Origin: Trichuris trichiura
Lineage: Eukaryota > Nematoda > Enoplea > Trichinellida > Trichuridae
Length of the DNA stretch: 64,000 nucleotides
Direction of reading: 5' to 3'
NCBI GenBank assembly: GCA_037903355.1
Contig: JBAJFE010000062.1
Span: forward strand, 1,963,459-2,027,458
Shown here: positions 1-12,393 of the stretch, one piece after another
How positions within the stretch are numbered: the first letter of the stretch is position 1
Layout of the letters: the number at the start of each line of letters is the position of its first letter
Program-made: the position numbers and the translations under genes
The notes under the pieces: generated by a model
Seen by the model: only the letters and a program-made list of their open reading frames with translations
Database searches by the model: none
Told to the model about the DNA's origin: nothing

Positions 1-2115
1 CCCGCTCCAAGTAAACGACGCATATTTGGGGCCATCTGGAAGAGTTGACAAGTCTAAGGACCAATGAGGCTTTTCTCTCGCTTTCGAGCACAACATTGAC
101 TAGCCGGTCGTTCTTTTTCCCGCAATAAACTGCAACGTCTGACATAACAACTCGCGACTGGAATGAACCTTTGCTTATCAGCTATTGCTCATTAAGTTCT
201 GTCATTTTAGATTGTTGCGTAATTGAGTCCTCGAGTAATTAAAGCATTTTAAAGTGTGCGCTTTAAAGCCTTCGAACCTTATTTCTTAAGGGCCCACTTG
301 TCTTACTGTAACATTGAAAAATCATCGATAATGCAGGTTCAAACTCAGCATTCGGCATATTGAAAAGCAGCTGACGTTTCCAAACTTTCTGTCCTAATGT
401 TTCATAATAAATAAACTAGAAAAGCTGTTAAGAATCTCGTTAAGATTACTTTCCCCGAAATGTTTGCTGCTTGTGCGGCGTATAAGTATTGGCGTAAGAA
501 TGTTTCCACATCGATCGTTTAGGCTGCATGGTAATTTGCTGCTATTAAAATCGATAATGGCTCTTAATCGGTCTTGACGTTCAGTAGCTTTCAAAAAAGG
601 CGCAGTTTGTCTTTTCTTTGCTTGCAGTCAACTTTTTATGGCAAAGCGGCCATTTTGCTTAATACCGCCTGTGGCTCTTTCGTTACAGCAGAATTAAAGG
701 TGGGAGCGTTTTTGATTTGTATCAATAAACCGAAAATAAGAGACGTTTTTGGACAATCATGGCAGCTTTAGACCTAATCAATACTGTTTGTTGTGACGTA
801 AAATCGATGTATAAGGTGCCCAGCTTATTTGAAGACTCCCGCAGCTTGGCCGGGACTTCTTTATTGCTTCTCCAGCCTGAAAAAGGCTCTAATTGAACGA
901 AGCTTTGAGAAGCAGCCTCTGCTTTTGCCAGCGTTATGAAACAGTAATGACAAGGCGCATTGTTTCCTGTAGCTTTGTCAGACTAAGATCCTTTTGGGGC
1001 ATGACAAAATAATGTGCGCAGCACTAAGGTTTGTTGCCTCATTATCAAGCAACAAATATGCTGTTTTTGAATCAGTAATTTTTTTTAGTTATTATTGTTT
1101 CCAGGATATGCACGACATGCCGAGTTATTTTACTCTTCGATTTACAATCATCACTTTACATCCCTGAAAATATTTAGTCGCAGCAGTTAAGGCCGTGTGG
1201 ATTCACAGGTTAGTTCGCATTCTTCACTGCCCTTCCAACGTGCGCTTGTAATCACTGAAAGGTTTTGCTCAGTTGCTTTTATTGGAAGCACTGGCATAAT
1301 TTTTAAATCGGCAGTTGCGGCAAGAAGTTCCGTACGCATATTTGGGCAGAGAATGCATCGTCGTTGTCATCACTTTTTCAAGCACGCCAGACTTGTTTAC
1401 CGTCTACGTTCCTATTGACTATTTTGAATTTATTTCAATTTTCAGTCTGAAATGATGACCGTTGAACTGATTTGAGACTTGGAAGCAGTGAAGGAATTTT
1501 TTTTTTATTAAACTGCAATAACTTAGTTAAAGTGCTCTTAAAGGAGGCACTGCCGTCTTTAAGCTTCAAAAAGGCGTCACTGGATAATGCGTTCTTCGCC
1601 CTTCCTTAAGAAGTGGTAGACAATGTATTTTATTTCATTAATGATTGTAGTGGAACTATTCTCCATCATAATCTGCTTTTGTTGTAACATTCCAGCATTA
1701 TCTAGACCCCATAGCTGCTCATTTGCTTAACGAGTTCAATTTATTTCAAACATTCTTTCACTGGGTCTACTTTAGCCATAATTAAGCGAAGCAGTGACAA
1801 GTTCAATTGAAATGATGGATATGCTCTAAAGGCCATCATCACGTGACATTTTCGTTCCTTTGACTGCTTCAGTAGAAATACCCATCCTCTGCAATGAGAT
1901 CACATCTGTTCAATGCCAGTATCACTGTGCGCGCTTAGCTATCGTTGTTGGCAGCTTCAACGAGACAATATCCTCCTAATGGAGCTTTTGTATTTCATTC
2001 TTCTGACATCTTTGTCTTTGAAACTTGAATAGCTTTTTCGTGCGTACACATAGGATGTGGGGTTTAGCAAGTCGACCGCCAAACTTGCGCTATAGTATTG
2101 ACTGCATCATCATAG
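1..2115. other. No supportable gene
   Basis: AT-rich sequence with only short scattered reading frames on both strands and no recognisable protein motif, tRNA or repeat. It may contain upstream exons or an intron of the coding exon that begins near 2128, but I could not link any of them by splice phase. Confidence 0.5.
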
Positions 2116-2127
2116 CTTGTCTTTCAG

Positions 2128-2865
2128 ATCCCGCCTGAAGCATGTTGTACTATTGTTATTCGATTCGATGAGACATCGGCTTGGAGAATGTCGGGCGAAG
2201 AAGATCCTAATGCCGCTCCTTTGGAAGCAAAGTATCTTATGGTCGCTACTCCGTCTGGTTTAAGGACAGTTAGCCGAGATTCGCTTGTCACTGAATCGAC
2301 TCTTTTCTCCGCATCGAGCTTCGTGTCCGCTGATCTAAATCCAGATGCCGATAATGGGTCTCCCCTTTCCGGAGGAGAAGTTATCTTGAAGAACCTGGTA
2401 GAACTTTCGGTCACGCTCCGTCACGATCTCGAAGCGCTGTACCCTGACGGGTTCCTTTTTCAAAGCGATTTCTATCAGCGCAGAGGCTCTCCATGCTTTT
2501 TGCTTAGGAGTCCTAGCTTAACTTCGCTGAGAAATTTAAAACGCTGCATTGGTGAAGGAATTCAAGCGCCACTGTGTAACTATCAAAAGCCGAGGCGAGT
2601 TGTGCACTCCATCAGCGCTGATAGCTTACCGCTGCTTTTTCGCAAGGAGCAGACGACGTGGCAAAAGATGCTTGCAATGTCCAATTTGGTCGTAGCGCAA
2701 ATAGACTACAACAGGAGATCTTCACCGCAGGCGAGTATGTTATGCATCGGACAACCTTCTGGTCACCCGGTTGGCGTGAAAGAAAAGCGGGATAGCATCC
2801 TAAGATGGCTCCGTTCAGTCAAGGAAAATGCTTCAGATAATTATCAGTCAATAAAAAATGAATGA
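2128..2865 (+). CDS. Hypothetical protein, probably a terminal or single coding exon
   Basis: The product is not recognised. A reading frame of at least 225 residues runs from ATG 2188 to the TGA at 2866-2868. The frame is open upstream to a polypyrimidine tract and AG at 2121-2127 (TTGTCTTTCAG), so the coding exon may start at 2128, either after a cis intron or at a trans-splice acceptor. Base composition is clearly richer in G+C than the flanks, which supports real coding. The protein is mixed: an acidic N terminus (MSGEEDPN), a Ser-rich stretch near residues 35-60, a hydrophobic/aromatic segment around residues 80-110, and a basic C terminus (KEKRDSILRWLRSVKE). There is no signal peptide or membrane span. 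No family could be assigned. Confidence 0.55.
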   Translation: MPPEACCTIVIRFDETSAWRMSGEEDPNAAPLEAKYLMVATPSGLRTVSRDSLVTESTLFSASSFVSADLNPDADNGSPLSGGEVILKNLVELSVTLRHDLEALYPDGFLFQSDFYQRRGSPCFLLRSPSLTSLRNLKRCIGEGIQAPLCNYQKPRRVVHSISADSLPLLFRKEQTTWQKMLAMSNLVVAQIDYNRRSSPQASMLCIGQPSGHPVGVKEKRDSILRWLRSVKENASDNYQSIKNE

Positions 2866-5320
2866 CTGCTAACTGAGGATTCTGTTGTCTTGGGGAACTA
2901 TAAAGCACCTACCATATTGAGTCAAATGGTCAGATCCAAGTCGATTCTGCACGATGGAAGCGGGCTTTTGAATTTACACGTAGTTAGCTGAATCGTCGAA
3001 GAGGAAAACTAAAATATTACTTTTCAATGCTTTGTAAACGATTACGGAAATTCAACTCCTATTTGGCGTACTGTTGCAGCTTTCAGTTTTCGGACGAGAA
3101 CAGCTTTGTTCAGGTAAACATTCCGCTACAAACTAGAGCAATTTATTTCGCTATTTAGTACGAGTTTGTAATAAGCTTTTACTCATTAATTTTTACCTAC
3201 AGCAATTGCAGTATCACTCCAAGGAAAGGGGTTGGATTTTGAAAAGAATCTGCGCCTTTCCTTCTTTTATAGGTGATTCATGGTCGCGCAATAAATTTCA
3301 ATTTTCACACAAGTCTTAACTAGATACTGACAGGTTTTTAATTTCTGATGGTCGAGCAAAATCAAGAAAGATTTAAGTTCCGTAAAGGCTTAGAACGTTG
3401 ACAGCAGTATTGAAGCCATTCTTATGACGGATTTTGACTAGCCTTAGGCTATGCTTAAAGCTGAAGCAATGACTTGTGATTGTCCATAAGTTTTAATAAA
3501 CGAGTTTAGGAAAACAGAACACTTACTCATGTTTTGCCAGCATAGAAAGTAACCATCTGTTTTTGGGCATACCGTTGTATTTGCTTGATTCAAGACAAGC
3601 GAGCAAGGCGTTGCAAAGTACTATACGATGAGAGGTACCGTTTACTAGTAGGAAAAAAGCTTGTGACTAAAAATCTGCATAACTTTCTTTATTATTCTTT
3701 CCTTTATATAACAATAGGAATTTTTTAAATTTTATGCCAAAACACAGTCTGTCAATTCCCTTGTTTTAGCACGTGTTTGATGTTCTGCCTAACATGAACA
3801 TTAGCGGCTAGTTTTGTTATTGAACTTTCCAAGTTCATCCGGCAACCGACGAGAGTGATGCTTGCTCTCAAAGCGTCGAATGTACGGAAATGTCCACTCT
3901 TTTTGTATGGATGTTCATTAGCGACGTGTTCACGAGATGCTATTTTGATCGTTTAAACTGAACGTTAACGAGCTTCAGGTTTTTGACAGCAACAGTTGAT
4001 CAATTTAATAAATCAACCGCGGCTGCAAAGTACGATGGTTTTTTAGACGAAATAGATTTTCGATGAAACCATGAAAAGAGACGCGCACGCTGTATTCCCA
4101 AGGGTAAATAAAACCACTCTTGCTGATTGAAATCCAAACGATTTTCGACCCTCAAATTTTCTAAACCTATTCTTTCACTTCAATTAGCAAATTAGACATT
4201 GCCACATTGGAATGCGCGCTTAGTAAAGCATCCATAAATGTCGTCTCATAGGCCGTACTTCTACAGACTCCAAAAAAATATGAACTACAGTTGGAAAGTT
4301 GACTCAAAACGGCAGATATGACAACGACATTAATCTTAGTTGCGTACAAGTTCGAATCTATGCGGAGCGAGTACAATTTTTATGATAGAAAAAATATTAC
4401 TGTCAATATGTGTAGAATTGAATACCTCGGCATTTGATATATTTTTACCTTAGGCTTTTACGTTGGTCTACATGATTTATGCATGCATTGCAGCTATCAA
4501 TATAACTGCCTCCAGGGACAACGCTTATTTGAAATTAACTGTTTAAATGGAATTTCGTAAATGTTTTACGCAGTTGACAAAGATTAACTGGAAAAACTAA
4601 ATATATTATTGAAAAAAGGCACGTCAATGTTGAAGACCTATACTTAAGCAGCGTCGACATGTTGACAGTATGCTATAACGCAGTTTCAACCGTTATGTTT
4701 TCGGAGAGAACGAAGAGGCCATTAACTTGCGCATTTTGTGACCCTAAACATCTTTCTGACCTTTAAATAGCAAACATTCAGGCGGGTGAAATAAAATGAT
4801 AGCCAAGCAAGCGTCGCTAACGTCGCAAATGAACCTTAAGTAGGTTTGTCTTCATTAACGCTTGAAAAAAAAAAGACTAAAATCTTTGCGAAATTGCAAA
4901 TCTTGCGTACGCCAACGATTCGCCAGTATTTATTATTAACGTAATGAGTGTTGGAAAGGAACTTATCATAACATTGCTGAAGCAGTCCTTTATGCAATTA
5001 ATTATAATGACGAAGTTTCAAACAAACCTTGTAATGCCTATCAGCAGAGATTATGATTTTCAGTAAAAAAGAATGCATGAAAAATATCATCCGCTGCGAG
5101 AGTTATAGTATAAACGAATGGCGCCTACGGAGCACAAAGAAGAGAAGGCCAACGGGCAACAACGTGCAAGGACGTTGATGAACAATGGAAAAAGAGGAAT
5201 CAGACAAAAAAGCCTACGCATAATTATTTTCATATCTACTTTACATTTCGCTTCGTTTTACTTCTATTACTTCATCACTTCGTAAGAAAGTTTTCTTTCC
5301 TATCCCTTATTATTTACGCA
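2866..5320. other. Intergenic AT-rich DNA, nothing recognised
   Basis: Contains only short open frames, all below 70 codons, with no motif and no exon-like frame bounded by convincing splice sites. Confidence 0.5.
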
Positions 5321-5332
5321 TTTTTAAAACTT

Positions 5333-5526
<194 letters not shown>

Positions 5527-5579
5527 TCATCTACCTGTCATGTTAAACTTATAAATTCTTTTTTCTTAATTTTTATTCC

Positions 5580-5660
5580 GTTTCGGGATGCGCATAACCC
5601 CATCATCAGCGCTTAATAGTGCGGACTTATCATTAAGCGCTGATGGTGGAGCAAGGTGCG
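5580..5660 (-). repeat. Hammerhead-like pLTR relic with adjoining inverted repeat
   Basis: Read on the minus strand, 5580-5612 has a CTGATGA box, one unpaired base, a GGG/CCC stem and GAAA. This is the same order seen in the PLE repeats elsewhere in this window. To its right, the segment CATCAGCGCTTAAT is repeated in inverted form (ATTAAGCGCTGATG) by 5645. No PLE coding sequence remains next to it. It is probably an old terminal fragment; a chance match is possible because the stem is short. Confidence 0.4.
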
Positions 5661-5989
5661 CCAGAAAAATTCTTCTATGATGTCAATTATAAAATTAATC
5701 TTTATGAAAGTTGAATGGTTTGGTTTTCAAGAACATTATACGAGAACGAATGTCACCCATTACGAAAGTTAACAAATCTGTCCCTGCAATAATTTTATTT
5801 TAATGAAGCTGGCATGCCCCGAAACAATAATGCCATGGCGGGAGTGTCCACCTCCTTGTTTTAAAGCCTACATCAGTTTGCGTAAGCGAATCACATTTTT
5901 TGAGCCTCGAATATTATTCTAACTTAAAAAAATGCCATTCCTAAATTTCATAGGCGAAATGCAAAAAATAGAATAAAATGTAAGATGAA

Positions 5990-6420
5990 ATCTCATTGAA
6001 CTGGATAATGGGAGACATTCCACAGCAACAGCAGTGCGATTCATTGATAAATATCGAAATTCAGGAGTTACGGACAAAATCCCGATTAGGTTGTGGAAAA
6101 TACACTGTAAGGCGTTGCCTTGTGGCAGTTCTGCAATGCCATCGTCTAGATAAGGAATGTACTTGAATAGAAGCATTACTATACTTGTCTTGTTCGAAGT
6201 TAGTGATCTGAATAACGAGACCAGCATAACAAAGCTTCTACTCGAGTACATTTATTCCTTACCTAGATGCCAATGCACAGCTGCTGCAATACCAAACTTT
6301 AAAGTGCATTTCCGGCCAATTCGGGATTTCGACTTCCAGGATTTTAACCGCCACCGAAAATTTAGACACGTTACTTGCCTTGAAAGCGATATTAAGGTGA
6401 CCCTTATCACGTAAGAAATT
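5990..6420. repeat. Imperfect inverted duplication of a gene 3' end (tail to tail)
   Basis: Sequence left of about 6203 is repeated in inverted orientation on the right. The central arms (6155-6203 against 6204-6253) differ mainly by transitions. Homology extends outward through the 3' end of a reading frame on each side: plus-strand frame ending at TAA 6151-6153 and minus-strand frame ending at TAA 6259-6261. Both encode related C termini ending ...SR-stop (plus PCGSSAMPSSR, minus CSSCALASR) after a shared Ile-Pro segment. This suggests an old inverted duplication. Confidence 0.65.
6040..6153 (+). pseudogene. Decayed left copy of the duplicated gene end
   Basis: Plus-strand frame that aligns with the C terminus of the minus-strand frame at 6259-6519 (shared K-IP, H-K and final SR-stop) with a few codon insertions. 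Upstream of about 6030 the frame meets stops and the similarity fades, so this is probably a remnant, unless earlier exons were missed. Confidence 0.4.
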
Positions 6421-6519
6421 TCCACAAGCTTCACCTACGACGTAAGCGTGGACATCTGGCTTATGGATCACAGTCATTTCGTCGATAGTCGGTTCATTGA
6501 GAGGTCGGTTCCTTGACAT
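6259..6519 (-). CDS. Hypothetical protein or last exon, right copy of the inverted duplication
   Basis: 86-codon frame starting at ATG 6519 and ending TAA at 6259-6261. The product is not recognised. It contains a segment reading HKPDVHAYVVGEACGNFL and a Cys-containing tail (YCSSCALASR). A diverged copy of its last 25 or so codons lies in opposite orientation at about 6076-6153, which supports this being a real, duplicated coding end. The start is not certain; an upstream exon is possible. Confidence 0.4.
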   Translation of the reverse strand: MSRNRPLNEPTIDEMTVIHKPDVHAYVVGEACGNFLRDKGHLNIAFKASNVSKFSVAVKILEVEIPNWPEMHFKVWYCSSCALASR

Positions 6520-6844
6520 GTCGACGAACCAGCTTCCCCCGCTGGCTTATTATATAGCACCTAAGCTAAAAAATCGTTTACACTGCCTTCTAAAGTTCTA
6601 AAATAAAACTAGAACTATGCGCCATTGTAAATAAAACTTACATGGTTTGAAGCTGTTACAAAGCATGACTTTAGGCATTCCAACGAATCAAACCAAAAAG
6701 TTGTGTTCAAACTCTCGCGAGTATTCGGTACGCCTGATTATGTTACATTTTAATTCTGAAGGCTTTCCATGGTGGAATTGACCTTTGAGCATTGAAAGAG
6801 CGTAAAGAGTAAAACATGGCCGACAGGAACTGGCAACGGCATTT

Positions 6845-9800
6845 TCAAATTATTGATGTCGGTTCGCGTTTATCCATAATCACTTCATCGTCTGAACATG
6901 GAGACAACTTTTCAGCCAAACTCGGACTAGAATCAAGTGCGCGTATTTTCACCGAATCATCATCACTAATGATGTCTTCCATTATTGAAATATTCAGATC
7001 AGGCAGGTTTTGGAATCGCGTTTGGTGATCGGTTGATTCAGCGTCAACAAGCGAGGTAGATTCAATGTCAAAATGCTTGTCGCATAGCAACTCGACATAC
7101 TTCACACGAGCAAGGTGGGCGCCCAAAGCTTCCTCAATCAGCTTAGCAGCCTGAATGCTGTTATACTGTAAGGTAAAAAAGTGAAAACTGTTGATAGCAT
7201 GCAAACATGCGATAATCATCAAAACAACCACGCGCCTTTCTAAACACCACTTATCTAACCTGCATTTTTATTAAAGCGTTTACATCTTCAATTTTCATCT
7301 GGCTAACACCAGCTTCGTTAAGTTCATGCAAACCGCCGCCTTCGTCACTTTTTTCTGGTGACGCATTTGTATGCTGAGACTGTTCGCTTGGACGCGGACT
7401 AGAAAAGTCCAGACATTAATTTCAAAAATATAACAACTTTTAGCGAGTATTCAAACCTGAACTGAATTGGAGATAGAATTTCGTCAACCGATTCCGGCTT
7501 TACATTCTTGGCTTCCAACTCGGTCACGTAACTTTCCAACTGAGCGCCCATTTGGTTCAGCTGATTTCTGAAAATTGACTTAAGGTCAAATTATGCCTTC
7601 GATTTTAAAATTACTGCACTCAGGGAAGTATACTGTAAGTTCTAAAGCACAACTAAACTTGCGCATCAGCAAAGAAGTAACGGCGGCAACGGAAACGACG
7701 CGCGCAGAGGATGTTCATGTGTCGTTCCAACAAGACCATTCACAGAAATAAATTAAAATACCGTTCGCTTACTCTTTGACCAACAAATTCGCTTCTAATT
7801 GCTTCACAGTTTCTCGTAGTCGCGCAATTTCTCCTTCTTCTTTCAAAAAATAAAAGTGAGCTCAAAAAGCTTGAAATTCATCTGTCAGACTTCTCACCAG
7901 TACCTGACGAGTCATCAGACTCTTCTCTGAGCTGAGGTAATTGAGGCACCTGGATTTTTTCTGAAATAACGCCAACTATTTTTCCTGATGGAATGAGGCT
8001 GTAAAAGTTTTATCAAGCTGTTACGGCAAAACTGTATTACGCGCTTAAATAATAATATGATTTGGAGTAGACGTGCCTATTCTATTATGGTGGTTATAAA
8101 TCTGTGAAGGTGGGTTCATCGCCTTATGCGAACGACTGAACTGCTGTCCGTCCAAGCAACGAGAATCCGTCGAGGATTCTTTCTCTTCTTCAGCCAACCA
8201 TAACTGAGTAGGCGACATGTCCGATGAATTGCGACGCACGATGGATTGCAACCGCCGGATCTTAATATCATATGTCGTTAATATATCGAAAGTGTACCAG
8301 TTCAACCGCTACTTCTTGGTACAAGGTCTCAATTTCGATCTTGGCCTCCTGCAGCTTCGTCGAACGTATATTACTTTTCAGCTTGCTGAAAAGCAATAGC
8401 AAATTAAGACATCGTAGCACAAAGGTGTGCTGCAGCAAAGTACTGATTTTCGTCCTCCTTATCGCGCAGCAGCCGCTCCAAACGAACTACCTTTTGCCGC
8501 AGAGAGTTGACCAGCAATGCGTTTCCGTCCCGAATAAGCGGGAAAAAATTCTCCTGCAAAAAAGTGCTCAAATTTCAATCGTCCAATCGACGGATATGAG
8601 CTTGCCTTTTGCGCCTGGAGTAACTCTTCAATCTCGTTCTCCTATAATTTCAAATCAAGCATAATTACGTTCCAATATACGGACTATGATGATGATGCAC
8701 AGACATCATTGCTACGGGCAAAGATAAAGGTAGATGTTCCCTCACTCAGAACGCTTTTGGTCCCTTGAGATGTACGGTTTTGCATGAGACTTCCTGGCTT
8801 ACTATACTGCCACAGTGTAGTTCCCTTTTGTGTGAAAACACTGCACGAGATGTTCACCCTTTGCTGCAACTCAAATTGTCTTTGCAGGGAAGAACGAAAG
8901 CGTCAGCAACCACCTATAAAGCCCGTCCACAAGACATAATTCACGCGTCAGGGACAACCCAAAGGACAGGTCACAGGATTACATTACTTCTGCCTTCTGC
9001 ATTGCAGCATCAGTTCTTACACGATGCTATCGCTCATTCTTCTTTACAAGCTCAAGCAGAAAACATGCCCGGACTGTTGTACATTTTAAATAGCGTATTT
9101 CTGGCGGGAAAAATTACCGTAGGATGGAATCTCCGTCAAGTAAGAAGCCGGGAAAACCTGCAACAGTGCACTTCTCAGTCACGAAAAGAAATGAGCTCAT
9201 GGAGTGGTGCTAGGTCCGAGTTTGAACGAAACTTACTCAAATGGACGAATTTACAGTTACCTAGAAGTTCAAACACTATACAGTGATTTGCAAGTTACAT
9301 GAAACGAGTGACAAGCGAGCGAATTATTATGAAACAACAAGCTTACAAATGCGACAATCGAAAAAATGCGAACTTAGCTCACTGGCCGTACCTTCCGTAT
9401 TACGCTTACACGTCCCTAACAAAGATGTTAGCAATGCAATGTACAGCAATAGATAACGATCGTTAGACCTTCTAACAAGACGCAAAATTCTCTTCGTTAG
9501 ATTCTTTTGGAAGCCCTAACAACCACCTAGCAAGCAACTGGTATTTGCAGCCATTGGAAGGGAGACAAAGGCAAAGGGATCGATAGCAATACAAAATTTT
9601 TAAATTCGCTTTCACGGAGCACTGCAACTTGACCTCGCCAGCTTGACTTCCAGTCAACTTGGGACAGAGGCAATTGGTTTTTCTCCATAGCTGCACTTAT
9701 ACAGAATGTCTAATGCAAATTCCAATATAAGTGATATATAGACGGTACGTGTGGTAACTACATAGCCAGCATGTATATATGCCATACACAGCATGCGTGC

Positions 9801-12170
9801 AGTACATAACGCTTACTCGTAAGATATTTTCTGTTCTCCAGTGTTTCTGCAACATACAATTAATATAGAGGTCGTACATCGTGTACATTCAAGATAATCA
9901 TGGAATTTGCAGCGCACATGCAGTACGCTTTGACTGTAAGCAGAATACCTGCAAAACCTAAGGTTTCTATAGTATATGAGTAGTATGTATGCTGTATGTA
10001 CTTGCATACGAGGAAAATTAATTCTACATGGCACAAATTGCTTAAAGCTAAAAACTACGGCATGGATGCAATGCCAACAATACATGTAGCTGCACGCATA
10101 GAATATTCAGAGAATTCATCGCATTTACATGGTTTAACTTGCATATGAAGAAGATATTTATGATATCTATTTTCTCTGCGATGCGCATGCAGTATCTATG
10201 TATACATATGTTAAAGACGACGCAAGAAAAACTTAATATTTTACACTTTTTTTAGGCACTTTGTAGAATGCCTAATGGCAAAACGACAAAGTATAAAATC
10301 GAGTCTTTTCATCTTTGTCTCCACAAGACTACAGGATGGATTGTTTTTTTACCACTTCGCCGGCTATATTTTCCTTATATCTTAACTTAGGCCTCGCGTA
10401 GGACGAAACAGAACAGCCGACAAGGATACGAAAAAGATTGGGTATTTTTGACGTAGAACCTTGCTGGCTATTGTGTGCTGCCCTAGCCTACGCGTAAGCT
10501 AAAATATAAAGACTGCACAGCCATGACGCAGCGAGAAAACGGTACACTTTGCTCTGTCGGTGTCGCAGGTCACAAGACCGTAAAGTCTTTCACTACGCAA
10601 GATATGATTCACACTTTGCCCAAATATTATTTGGCATTCTATATAAAACCTAGGCGAAGTATACGACATGCTGACATAATACTGACATTTCGCTACTTGC
10701 CTAAAAACGCTACGCATTGTATAGAATCGAGGCATTTCATACATTGCCTGTTTGCATAAAAAGAATATTTAATGTATATATGCCGTAAACATTGTATACA
10801 TTGCTTATAAACAAGATATTTCTGATGTACAGTCTCCAGCCATACGTGCGGAATCTATGGCATATATACTGACAGAGTACGTTTATGACATACAGCGCGC
10901 ATGTGGTATACTGCATGTTCATCGTAGAGACACTAAGTATTACAAATACCTTCTTTATGAGCAACGAATGCTATACGCCTCAAATACACTAGATATTCCC
11001 TCTATACAAGTATATGCAACACAGATACTACATGCATGCCGTAGAAAAGGTAGATATCATAAATACCTTCTTATATGCAGCTTAAACCATGTACATGTCA
11101 TAGATTCCACGAATATTCCATGCGTGCAGTTATACATCCCATACATACTGCATGTATGCCGTGGCTATCCTAGGTATTTGCAGTCTGTACAGCTTAGAAG
11201 TCATATATGACGTGAATATTTTGCTTATGCAAGCGTATACAGCATATATACTACACTTGTACTATAGAAACCGTGGCTATCACAATTATTCTGCTTACAG
11301 GCACAGTATACTACGAGAATGCCGTAAATTCCATGAATACCTTACGCATATACGATATACAGCATCTATATTAATTGTATGTTGTAGAAATACTGGGGAA
11401 CAGAAAATGTCGTAAGCGTAAATAGCATGCTGTATGTGGCATACATACATGTTGGCTCTGTAGTTACTACGTATGCTTTCTATGTATCACGTATGCTGAA
11501 TATACACCAAAGAGAAATAGTTTAAGCAAGTACAGGTACGGCAGCAGGACCAACTGCTATGCCAAGTTGGCCTGAGATGGGCTAGGTAAAGTTAAAGCGC
11601 AATTTCTCTTCCGCAACGAGATTTTAAAAATTAATAAATGTACTGTAACCCCTTAAACTGAAATTACAAGTAAGACTCATCTTTAAATGCAAAGAGTAAT
11701 TAGTTTAGCGAATCAGTAAAACGCGTTAATTCATTCCCGCAACAAGCTACTTACGACTGACAAGCAAGAATGGCGTCAGCTATACAAAGCATGAGTAAGA
11801 TACCTTTCTGCGCAATTCGCTCTCCTGCTTCTTAACCTTCGTACTTAGAAACACGTTTTCTTCTGAGAGGTAACAGATTTTCTGCAATAATTCCAGCGCG
11901 CGTTAGTTGGAAAACTAAAGAAGAGAAGGAACCTTCTTCAGCTGCATTGCTTCCTCCTGAAGATTTTCTACTGCAGCAGAAGGCAACGGACGGCAGTCTA
12001 AAGATAGCCATCAAAAAACACAAGCTAAACTGCTCTGCATAAATAGATCGTACTCGTTAAAGGCCTGAGCCGATTAGTCTTCCGTGACGTCATTGAATTT
12101 AAGTTAGGCGCCGTACGCAAAGTTTTTCGATCCATAAATTCTTACAACTTTTCCATTTGCCGCACGCGTC
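6845..12170 (-). CDS. Multi-exon coiled-coil protein (unidentified)
   Basis: A chain of short minus-strand exons, each bounded by GT/AG and rich in Glu/Lys/Leu heptads. Reliable exons, in order: 11970-11933, 11881-11804 (SEENVFLSTKVKKQESEL), pieces near 9010 and 8880, 8640-8605, about 8555-8445 (RQKVVRLERLLRDKEDENQ), about 8380-8310 (KLQEAKIEIETLYQEVAVEL), about 8250-8060, about 7957-7910, 7839-7773 (ARLRETVKQLEANLLVKE), 7567-7457, 7398-7260 and the terminal exon 7165-6845. The C-terminal exon is acidic and Ser-rich. No enzyme motif, signal or membrane span is visible. A candidate start (MSGRVRQMEKL, near 12170) is followed by a good donor, but its phase does not fit the next exon, so the 5' end is open. 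The 3-kb intron 11800-9010 holds a repeat element. It could be a centrosomal, golgin-like or kinesin-adaptor protein; I cannot decide. Confidence 0.6.
9690..11510. mobile_element. 1.8-kb element with long inverted repeats and internal minisatellite
   Basis: The ends 9720-10060 and 11220-11475 are inverted copies of each other, clearly alignable (for example both contain CAACATACAATTAATATAG) but diverged by perhaps a fifth. The translated frames on the two strands therefore share the same tail (CCRNTGEQK). Between them, roughly 10860-11220 consists of about 117-120-bp tandem units that keep one frame open. No transposase is present. It sits inside the large intron of the coiled-coil gene. It is best described as a non-autonomous fold-back element; the exact ends and target duplication were not resolved. 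Confidence 0.6.
10330..10480. repeat. Possible short palindromic MITE remnant
   Basis: Contains the paired words GCCGGCTAT... and ...ACAGCCGAC with TTAACTTAGGCCT between them, resembling the repeat at 25690-25790. Weak on its own. Confidence 0.25.
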
Positions 12171-12393
12171 CTGACATCAGCGTTGCCCAGCAACGGTTTG
12201 CCCTCGCGAGGCTGACATGTGGTACTGTAGATCTTCAAGTTAGCACGGAAATTTTTCGACCTCGCTGACGCAGTTTTGTTTTCAAAAGTTTTTGAATCAC
12301 TATCAAGTCAGACGGAAAGAAAGTAAGCACGCTTCTAGTTTAACAAAGGATGAAGCGTAAGGCATATCATTTATTGACAAAGACTGGAAAATT

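Noticed and set aside
8765..9286. 173-codon plus-strand frame
   Set aside because: It overlaps minus-strand exon-like coiled-coil pieces, has no motif or splice context, and composition is that of a shadow frame.
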